Positions 5,203-9,481 of a DNA stretch of 9,481 nt are shown piece after piece. Origin of the DNA: an uncultured Burkholderiales bacterium (GTDB lineage Bacteria; Pseudomonadota; Gammaproteobacteria; Burkholderiales; Burkholderiaceae_C). The stretch is from the NCBI GenBank assembly GCA_903871865.1, contig CAIQIL010000652.1, positions 1 to 9,481 of the forward strand, given 5' to 3'. The translations under genes were made by a program, and so were the position numbers. The first letter of the stretch is position 1, and the number at the start of each line of letters is the position of its first letter. The notes under the pieces are model-generated. The model saw nothing but the letters and a program-made list of their open reading frames with translations. It was not told the DNA's origin and searched no databases.

Positions 5203-6066
5203 TCAGACGTCGGTCGAAATCGCCTCGTTGCGGCGGTAGGGCACTTCCCAGCGCAGCAGCGGGTCGGCCAGGGCGTGCACCGCGATGCGCGGCGCCTGCG
5301 ATTGCACGGGTCCGAAGATGGTGGCGAAGGACACGTCGGCCGCGTCGCGCCCGGTGCCAAAGCGCACGAAACCCATCGGGATGGCCGTGCCGGAGGGGTC
5401 GAAGATGTACCAGCCGCCGCTGAGGTAGACCTCGACGTAGGCGTGGAAGTCGGTCGGGCCGAGCACCGGGTCGGCGCCGTAGTCGATGCCGGTGGCGAAG
5501 CGCGCCGGGATGCTCAGCGCACGGCACAGCGCGATCATCAGGTGGGCGAAATCGCGGCACACGCCCCGCCCGCTCTGGATGGTGTCCAGCGCCGAGGTGC
5601 TGGTGTCCGAGGTGTTCGACTCGAAGCGCACATGGCTGCGCACCCAGTCCTGGATGGCCAGCACGCGGCTGTAGCCCTGCGGCAGGAGGGCGAACTCGGC
5701 CATCACCAGACGCGCCAGCAGGTCGGACTGGCAGTAGCGGCTGGGGTAGATGTAGCACAGGGCCTCGGCCGGCAGGCGCGCCACGGGCACCTCGTACACG
5801 TCCTGCGGGCGGGCCAGGTGGTGGTGCAGTTGCACGACGGCGTGGTAGCCCACCGTCAATGGGCCGGCCTGGGCGCTCAGGCGCAGGTAGCGGTTGTGGG
5901 TGGCCGGGTCGGTGTAGATCTGCGGCAGCACCTGCTGGCTGAGCGTGAGTTCTTCGCTCTGCACGATCTGGCAGCGCGTGTGGGCGCCGTGGATGTTGAA
6001 GACGAAATCGGCGCCCGGGGCAGCCACGTCGTAACGCAGCTCGATGGACAGTTCAATGCGGACCAA
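5203..6066 (-). CDS. Transglutaminase-like cysteine peptidase
   Basis: 287 residues from TTG at 6066; an in-frame stop lies 12 nt upstream of the TTG, and no ATG or GTG start is available before the conserved N-terminus IELSIELRYDV. The N-terminal ~100 residues are the beta-rich bacterial transglutaminase N-domain (ending around QDVYEVPVARLPAEALCYIYPSRYC). The core has the triad: Cys170 in GRGVCRDFAH, His208 in DFHAYVEVYL and Asp223 in YIFDPSG. No signal peptide or membrane segment is seen, so it is probably cytoplasmic. The fold hydrolyses or transfers peptide or isopeptide bonds; the substrate is not predictable here. The ATP-grasp and alpha-E partner genes often found near this family are absent from the window. 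It points toward the PAAR operon but is 435 bp from it, so a joint role is not supported. Confidence 0.9.
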   Translation of the reverse strand: MVRIELSIELRYDVAAPGADFVFNIHGAHTRCQIVQSEELTLSQQVLPQIYTDPATHNRYLRLSAQAGPLTVGYHAVVQLHHHLARPQDVYEVPVARLPAEALCYIYPSRYCQSDLLARLVMAEFALLPQGYSRVLAIQDWVRSHVRFESNTSDTSTSALDTIQSGRGVCRDFAHLMIALCRALSIPARFATGIDYGADPVLGPTDFHAYVEVYLSGGWYIFDPSGTAIPMGFVRFGTGRDAADVSFATIFGPVQSQAPRIAVHALADPLLRWEVPYRRNEAISTDV

Positions 6067-6112
6067 ACTTGGCTTTCAGGGGCCCACGCTGGGGGTGGTG
6101 GGCTGAGGTGAC

Positions 6113-6134
6113 GGGCGGGACGGAGGGCGGAGGG
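6113..6134 (+). other. Putative G-quadruplex motif
   Basis: Four GGG tracts at 6113-6115, 6117-6119, 6125-6127 and 6132-6134 are separated by loops of 1, 5 and 4 nt. This fits the canonical G3N1-7 pattern. Two more G-tracts lie upstream (6091-6095, 6100-6102). It sits about 50 bp upstream of the transglutaminase start, on that gene's template strand. Such motifs arise by chance in GC-rich genomes. Confidence 0.4.
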
Positions 6135-6363
6135 CGTGCAGACAGCCTGCAGGGTGGGCCTTGCAAGGTGCAGCAAGAGCCATGCCCAACATCATGCCCG
6201 CCTTCCTTGTAGTCCGATTGCACCCCGGGGGCAAGGCCGATCGTGAAACCCTGACAGGGGAATGGCGCGGCACTTTGATCTGACTGACACCCTTTGGATT
6301 GACAAAAAAGTCACGGATGGCGAAGCTGGCTGCTCGCTGCAGTCCCCCGCCACGCCTTGCTTC

Positions 6364-6367
6364 GGAG
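6364..6367 (+). promoter_or_regulatory. Ribosome binding site of the Hcp-like gene
   Basis: GGAG lies 7 nt before the ATG at 6375. It supports a start at MVNKLACTAA, directly at a signal peptide, over the TTG at 6357. Confidence 0.65.
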
Positions 6368-6374
6368 CCCTCCC

Positions 6375-7085
6375 ATGGTCAACAAACTTGCTTGTACCGC
6401 GGCGCTGCTTGCCGCCATCCCCCTGGCCTCCCAGGCCGCCGCGCTGGACTACTTCCTCAAGATCCCGGGTGCGGCGGGCGAAAGCATGGACGCCAAACAC
6501 AAGGGCGAGATCGACGTGCTGTCGTGGTCCTGGGGCGTGAGCACCAGCGGCGGGCAACCCAGCTTCGAGCCCTTCAGCTGGACCCAGGGCCTGGACAGCA
6601 GCTTCACGCCCCTGTTCCTGGGCCTGGTCAACGACACCGCCTTCACCAGCGCACAGCTGACCGTCCGGCGCGCCAGCGGCCTCTCGCCCGTGGAATTCTT
6701 CAAGATGGTGTTCACCGGCCCGCACGTGATCGCGCTGAACAGCCAGGCCGGGGTGGACAGCATCGTGGTCAGCGCGGCCATGCGCTACGACGCCGTCGCC
6801 ATGACCTATTGCCCGACCCTGGCGACCGGTGCGCTGGGCACCTGCGTGAAAGGCGACTTCACCCTGAGCCCCGCGAAAGTGCTGAGCTTCAGCGGCGACC
6901 CGACGGTGCTGCGGGGCCTGGCCGAGGCGGGCGGCAGCATCGACGCCGTCAACCTGCCCGTGCCCGAGCCGGCCACCTGGGCCACGCTGCTCGCGGGCTT
7001 GGGCGTCCTGGGCGTGGTCACGCTGGCGCAGCGCCGACGGGACGACAGCGACAGCGCGCGCCTGCGACAACGCGTGCGCGCATGA
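6375..7085 (+). CDS. Secreted Hcp-fold protein with PEP-CTERM sorting signal
   Basis: 236 residues. A signal peptide (MVNKLACTAALLAAIPLASQAAA) leads into an Hcp-like beta-barrel domain: DYFLKIPGAAGESMDAKHKGE, IDVLSWSWGVS, later FFKMVFTG and a YDAVAMTYCP strand. Classical Hcp is the T6SS tube protein and lacks a signal peptide. Here the signal peptide and the C-terminal tail show export by Sec instead. The tail has VPEPATWATLLAG (Pro197-Glu198-Pro199), a hydrophobic segment to about residue 218 and then RRR, the PEP-CTERM signal cut by exosortase in exopolysaccharide-producing Gram-negatives. Odd: 14 residues follow the basic cluster (DDSDSARLRQRVRA), longer than typical. Two cysteines (146, 157) could pair. 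Its stop overlaps the next gene's start (ATGA), so the two are coupled. Role probably surface or biofilm matrix; ligand unknown. Confidence 0.88.
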   Translation: MVNKLACTAALLAAIPLASQAAALDYFLKIPGAAGESMDAKHKGEIDVLSWSWGVSTSGGQPSFEPFSWTQGLDSSFTPLFLGLVNDTAFTSAQLTVRRASGLSPVEFFKMVFTGPHVIALNSQAGVDSIVVSAAMRYDAVAMTYCPTLATGALGTCVKGDFTLSPAKVLSFSGDPTVLRGLAEAGGSIDAVNLPVPEPATWATLLAGLGVLGVVTLAQRRRDDSDSARLRQRVRA

Positions 7086-8464
7086 ACGTGCTGCGGCGTC
7101 CGTCCGCGGGAGGCGCCGTGGCGGCCACCCCGCGCATCGACTGGCGCGCGGCGGTGGCCCAGGCCATGGCCCTGCACCGCGCAGGCCAGCTCGACGAGGC
7201 CGAGGCCATGTACCGCCAGCTGCTGCAGGTGCTGCCCCTGGACGCCAACCTCGCCCACTTCCACGGCGTGCTGCTCTACCAGCGGCACCGCACGGAAGAG
7301 GCCATGGCGCAGGTGCGGCGCTCCATCGCGCTCGACCCGAAGGTCGCCGCCTGGCACAACAACCTGGGCAACATGCTGCTGGACCAGCGCCAGACGGCCG
7401 ACGCGGCCCAGGCCTACCAGCGCTGCCTGGCGCTGGACCCGGACAACCTGGAGGTGCGCAACAACCTGGCCTGCCTGTGGCGCCTGACGGGCCACCTCGC
7501 CGAGGCCGAGGCCCTGCTGCGCGAGGCCATCGCCCGCGCGCCCAGCTACTGCGAGGCCCACGCCAACCTGGCCGTGGTGCTGGCCCAGCAAGGGCGCATG
7601 GCCGAGGCCCTGGACAGCGGCGCCCACGCGCTGGCGCTCAAGCCGGACAACCCGCGCTCGCGCCGCATGCTGGGTGCGCTCTACGCGCAGCGCGGCCGCC
7701 TGGCCGAAGCCGAGCAGGTGTTCCGCGCCTGGCTGGCCGAGTGCCCCGACGACCCGCAGGCGCAGCACCACCTTGCTGCCGTGACCGGCCAAGGCGTGCC
7801 CGAGCGCGCCAGCGACGCCTATGTGGCGGACGTGTTCGACCACTTCGCGTCCAGCTTCGACGCCCGGCTGGCGCAACTGGGCTACCAGGCCCCGGCCCTG
7901 TGCGCCCAGGCCCTGCGGCGTCGCCTGGGTGAGCCCGACGCGGCTGACGAGGCTGTGCCCCTGAGGCCGCTGGGCAAGGTGCTGGACGCCGGCTGCGGCA
8001 CCGGCCTGTGCGGCGACTGGCTGCGGCCACGCGCGCAACAACTGGTGGGCGTGGACCTGTCGGCGGCGATGCTGGCGCGGGCCCGCGAACGCGGCCTCTA
8101 CGACCGGCTCGAACAGGGCGAGCTGGGCGCCTGGTTGCAGGCCTGCACCGAACGCTTCGACCTCATCGTCTCGGCCGACACGCTGTGCTACTTCGGCCCG
8201 CTGGGGCCGGTGCTGCGTGCGGCGCGCCAGGCCACCGCACCCGGCGGCTGGCTGGTGTTCACGGTCGAGGCCCTGGCCGAGCCCCATGCGCAGGGCGTGC
8301 AGCTGATGCACCACGGCCGCTACGCCCACCACCATGACGCCGTCGCCGCCTGGCTGGCCGAGGCGGGTTGGCAAGCCGCCGAGCTGGCACCGGTGGTGCT
8401 GCGGCAAGAGGCCGGGCAGCCGGTTCAGGGCTGGTTGGTCAGCGCCCAGGCCACTGCGGGCTGA
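7082..8464 (+). CDS. TPR-repeat protein fused to SAM-dependent methyltransferase
   Basis: 460 residues from ATG at 7082, overlapping the previous stop by ATGA. Residues ~20-235 are about six tetratricopeptide repeats (for instance AWHNNLGNMLLDQRQTADAA, EAHANLAVVLAQQGRMAEAL, PRSRRMLGALYAQRGRLAEA). Then comes the linker VFDHFASSFDARL, characteristic of TPR-methyltransferases. The class I methyltransferase domain follows, with motif I LDAGCGTGLCG (301-311), motif II LVGVDLSAAML and a motif near VSADTLCYFG. No signal peptide or membrane segment is seen, so it is cytoplasmic. The TPR part should bind a protein partner and the catalytic part methylates an unknown substrate. Translational coupling suggests the job is linked to the Hcp-like PEP-CTERM protein; whether it modifies that protein is inference. 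A longer in-frame reading back to 6299 overlaps the Hcp gene and is not used. Confidence 0.9.
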   Translation: MNVLRRPSAGGAVAATPRIDWRAAVAQAMALHRAGQLDEAEAMYRQLLQVLPLDANLAHFHGVLLYQRHRTEEAMAQVRRSIALDPKVAAWHNNLGNMLLDQRQTADAAQAYQRCLALDPDNLEVRNNLACLWRLTGHLAEAEALLREAIARAPSYCEAHANLAVVLAQQGRMAEALDSGAHALALKPDNPRSRRMLGALYAQRGRLAEAEQVFRAWLAECPDDPQAQHHLAAVTGQGVPERASDAYVADVFDHFASSFDARLAQLGYQAPALCAQALRRRLGEPDAADEAVPLRPLGKVLDAGCGTGLCGDWLRPRAQQLVGVDLSAAMLARARERGLYDRLEQGELGAWLQACTERFDLIVSADTLCYFGPLGPVLRAARQATAPGGWLVFTVEALAEPHAQGVQLMHHGRYAHHHDAVAAWLAEAGWQAAELAPVVLRQEAGQPVQGWLVSAQATAG

Positions 8465-8465
8465 A

Positions 8466-8513
<48 letters not shown>

Positions 8514-8533
8514 GCCCGCACCTCACGCCGGTT

Positions 8534-9481
8534 TCAACCGCGCAGCAAGGCCACGCCCTTGACCTGCGCGAACACGGCCTGGCCCACGCGCAGGCCCAGG
8601 TGCTCGGCCGAGCGGCGGGTGATGCGGGCGAGCAGGCGGGGGCCGCCCTCCAGCTGCAGGCACAACATCGCGCTGCCCTGGGCGTCGTCGCGCAACTCGG
8701 CCACCACGGCCGGCAGGATGTTGAGGATGCTGCTGTCGTGGGCGCGGCCGAGGCTGACGCTCACGTCGCGGGCCAGCACCCGCACCCGGACCACCTCGCC
8801 CACCGGCGAGGGGCACAGGCCGGTCCACAGCTCGGCCCCCGCTGACACCGGCCCCACGCGCAACAGGCTCAGGCCCTGCGCGGGCTCATGGCGCAGCACC
8901 GTGGCCGACAGCACCGCCGTGGCTTCGTCGGGCGGACCGAGCGGCACGTCGAGCCGCGTCCACAGGTCGGTGGCCGGGCCCGCAGCCTGCACGCGCCCGT
9001 CGCGCAGCACCACGAGGTGGTCGGCCAGGCGCGCGGCCTCGTCGAGCGCGTGCGTCACATAGACCACGGGCACGCCGGTCTGGCCCAGGCGCTCCAGGCA
9101 GGGCAGCACCTCGGCCTTGCGGGCGGCATCGAGGGCCGACAAGGGCTCGTCCATCAGCAGCAGCGCGGGGCTGGTCAGCAAGGCGCGGGCGATGGCCACG
9201 CGCTGGCGCTCACCGCCCGACAGGCCTTGCGGACGGCGTTGCAGCAGGTGGCCGATGCCCAGCAGCGGGATGACGTCGTCGTGGCGCAGGCGGCGCTGCG
9301 CGGGCGGCACGCGTCGCCAGCCGTAGTCGAGGTTGCCCTGCACCGTCAGGTGCGCGAACAAGCTGGCCTCCTGGAAGACCACACCAATGGGGCGCTGGTG
9401 CACCGGCCGCCACAGGCCACGGGCGTCGTCCTGCCAGACCTCGCCGCGCACCTGCACCCGGCCGCGTGCGCGCTGCGCCGC
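8534..9481 (-). CDS. modC: Molybdate ABC transporter ATP-binding protein ModC, 5'-truncated
   Basis: Open from the right edge to TGA at 8534-8536, with 315 residues visible; the N-terminus with Walker A lies outside the window. The ATPase part shows the Q-loop IGVVFQEASLFAHL, the signature LSGGERQRVAIARAL, Walker B ALLLMDEPLSALD and the switch histidine YVTHALDEA. The C-terminal ~70 residues form a TOBE/Mop molybdate-binding domain (SSILNILPAVV ... LGLRVGQAVFAQVKGVALL). Together with the mid region this is typical of ModC, which powers molybdate uptake with ModB in the inner membrane and ModA in the periplasm. The modA and modB genes, and probably a molybdate-responsive regulator, should be upstream, beyond the right edge. 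The GTG at 9457 is internal. The gene is convergent with the TPR-methyltransferase gene. Confidence 0.93.
   Translation of the reverse strand, partial: AAQRARGRVQVRGEVWQDDARGLWRPVHQRPIGVVFQEASLFAHLTVQGNLDYGWRRVPPAQRRLRHDDVIPLLGIGHLLQRRPQGLSGGERQRVAIARALLTSPALLLMDEPLSALDAARKAEVLPCLERLGQTGVPVVYVTHALDEAARLADHLVVLRDGRVQAAGPATDLWTRLDVPLGPPDEATAVLSATVLRHEPAQGLSLLRVGPVSAGAELWTGLCPSPVGEVVRVRVLARDVSVSLGRAHDSSILNILPAVVAELRDDAQGSAMLCLQLEGGPRLLARITRRSAEHLGLRVGQAVFAQVKGVALLRG

Larger units (their letters stand above)
6067..6374. other. 308-bp divergent intergenic region
   Basis: It separates the minus-strand transglutaminase gene and the plus-strand Hcp-like gene, so promoters for both should lie here. 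I find a TTGACA at 6299-6304 without an acceptable -10 at 16-18 bp, and no GG/GC pair at proper sigma-54 spacing. The left part is strongly G-rich on the plus strand (see the G-tract feature). No RNA gene or credible small ORF is seen. Confidence 0.6.

Noticed and set aside
4842..6111. Plus-strand open frames across the intergenic repeats and the transglutaminase gene, including GAPP-type heptads
   Set aside because: There is no ribosome site, and the frames cross a well-supported antisense gene. The heptad pattern follows from the 21-bp DNA period.
6264..6280. Sigma-54-like TGGC...TTTGA in front of the PEP-CTERM gene
   Set aside because: The GG and GC elements are not at the required spacing, and the -12 GC is missing.
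6299..6304. TTGACA as the -35 of a sigma-70 promoter for the Hcp-like gene
   Set aside because: At 16-18 bp downstream there is no hexamer near TATAAT (GAAGCT or similar), so the match is probably chance.
6299..6374. In-frame upstream extension making a 721-residue protein from 6299 to 8464
   Set aside because: The extension runs through the whole Hcp-like gene in another frame and is Arg/Pro-rich there. The real start is the ATG at 7082 overlapping the Hcp stop.
6806..8407. 533-codon open frame on the minus strand
   Set aside because: It is the antisense shadow of the TPR-methyltransferase and Hcp-like genes, with a GC-driven Gly/Gln/Val/His-rich composition and no domain.

Overview
The window is a GC-rich stretch that reads like a Burkholderiales chromosome. 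Comamonadaceae or Sphaerotilaceae relatives are my guess, based on codon bias, a PEP-CTERM surface protein, and the mnmH, modC and PAAR protein styles. Nothing in the sequence fixes the genus. There is no RNA gene, insertion sequence or CRISPR array that I can see.

Layout from left to right. First come two plus-strand housekeeping genes: the 3' part of mnmH (tRNA 2-selenouridine synthase), then a glutathione S-transferase-like gene. From 1604 to 4767 there is a tightly packed minus-strand operon with gaps or overlaps of -1 to +10 nt, transcribed right to left. It begins with a type VI secretion PAAR tip protein carrying a C-terminal extension. A small lysozyme-fold (SLT-type) peptidoglycan-cleaving candidate effector follows. 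Then come exported or membrane-anchored proteins of unknown family: a four-cysteine periplasmic candidate, a gene broken into three reading-frame pieces, and a small secreted candidate. I read this as an orphan PAAR / cell-wall effector / immunity cargo module. No other T6SS structural gene is visible. Base composition drops sharply inside the PAAR gene, at about residue 75-80, and returns to host style at the GST gene. That suggests the cargo was swapped in behind a conserved PAAR domain.

From 4768 to 5202 there is no convincing gene, but there is a degenerate 21-bp-period repeat family in both orientations and two GC hairpins. A minus-strand transglutaminase-like cysteine peptidase gene follows (5203-6066). 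A divergent 308-bp intergenic region comes next; it contains a G-tract run matching a canonical G-quadruplex pattern.

The right third starts with a plus-strand pair. One gene encodes a secreted Hcp-fold protein with a PEP-CTERM (exosortase) sorting tail. It overlaps by ATGA a gene for a TPR protein fused to a SAM-dependent methyltransferase. After a GCTCAG hexanucleotide tandem repeat, the window ends in the minus-strand, 5'-truncated modC (molybdate ABC transporter ATPase).

The most interesting items are the PAAR/lysozyme/immunity-like operon with its mosaic PAAR gene and doubly frameshifted member, and the coupling of an exosortase-targeted Hcp homologue to a TPR-methyltransferase. The two Hcp/PAAR-type elements are about 1.6 kb apart, but nothing shows that they function together.
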